Source: an uncultured Alphaproteobacteria bacterium
Lineage (GTDB): Bacteria > Pseudomonadota > Alphaproteobacteria > RF32 > CAG-239
Assembly: GCA_944392255.1 (NCBI GenBank)
Contig: CALXVY010000018.1
Span: forward strand, 1-33,008
Direction: 5' to 3'
DNA: 33,008 bases
This document shows positions 32,968-33,008 of the stretch, one piece after another; within the stretch, counting starts at the first letter, position 1, and the number at the start of each line of letters is the position of its first letter. The position numbers and the translations under genes were made by a program. The notes under the pieces are model-generated. The model had not been told where the DNA came from, made no database searches, and saw only the letters and a program-made list of their open reading frames with translations.

Positions 32968-33008
32968 TCAAACGGGTGTAACCCTAATGGTGCCAGCAAA
33001 CGCCTTAA
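32968..33008 (-). CDS. Last 12 codons of a minus-strand gene, possibly TnpB
   Basis: The minus strand reads KAFAGTIRVTPV and then TGA (32970-32968), open to the window edge. The GTxRxTP-like ending and the hairpin right after it fit IS200/IS605 TnpB C-termini as I remember them. With only 12 residues this is weak, and the gene body lies outside the window. Confidence 0.3.
   Translation of the reverse strand, partial: KAFAGTIRVTPV

Noticed and set aside
32830-33008. tmRNA gene at the window end
   Set aside because: The CCA end is present, but no T-loop, no tag-peptide reading frame and no two-piece acceptor layout could be found. A truncated tRNA fits better.

Overview
The window is an AT-rich, gene-dense piece of a chromosome that most resembles a low-GC, anaerobic (probably gut- or host-associated) alphaproteobacterium. 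The alphaproteobacterial signs are an ATP12-family F1 assembly chaperone, the rarA-crcB-rluC-atp12 neighbourhood, RecX, ApaG and DUF3108 genes, and GANTC (CcrM-type) and TTAA-N7-TTAA (CtrA-type) motifs upstream of genes. A group-B-like [FeFe] hydrogenase and a Cys-rich secreted-type repeat protein point to an anoxic habitat. The lineage is inferred from gene content only.

Layout. 1-690: 3' end of a Cys-rich repeat protein and a bidirectional terminator. 712-3272: two tandem paralogous degenerate GGDEF-EAL proteins on the minus strand. 3482-4951: [FeFe] hydrogenase-like protein on the plus strand. 5018-12499: one long minus-strand cell-wall elongation operon, transcribed ddl > miaA > mreB > mreC > mreD > mrdA > rodA, with a strong RNA hairpin between mreB and mreC. 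12585-14769: DUF3108 and trhP, plus strand. 14919-16061: two unrecognised genes with their own promoter candidate and terminator. 16115-22061: a minus-strand housekeeping block (rarA, crcB, an L12-like small protein, rluC, an AsmA protein, a short ATP12-family protein, acylphosphatase). 22156-27728: a three-gene minus-strand operon (TolC-like/SPOR lipoprotein, pentapeptide-repeat protein, VirD4/TraG-like ATPase), which is the best candidate for an undescribed envelope or secretion system. 27856-32623: a Gfo/Idh/MocA oxidoreductase, truA, recX, hslO (Hsp33), a lipoprotein and apaG. 32624-33008: no complete gene. It holds a GANTC/CtrA-rich upstream region, a minus-strand terminator, a truncated tRNA-Ala-like 3' end, and what looks like the right end of an IS200/IS605-type element with the last codons of a possible TnpB.

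How the genes work together. Ddl makes the D-Ala-D-Ala used in peptidoglycan precursors, and MreBCD with PBP2 and RodA form the elongasome that inserts it, so this operon suggests a rod-shaped, walled cell. MiaA, TrhP, RluC and TruA all modify tRNA or rRNA. Hsp33 and RecX are stress and DNA-repair accessories. The VirD4-like ATPase has no VirB, relaxase or pilus genes beside it in this window, so its partners would be its two operon neighbours or lie elsewhere. Starts were moved inward from the longest open frame where a Shine-Dalgarno sequence or family length favoured it (mrdA, mreC, mreB, miaA, rluC, rarA, the SPOR lipoprotein, the second GGDEF-EAL protein, the L12-like protein). Three genes appear to use TTG starts behind good Shine-Dalgarno sequences.
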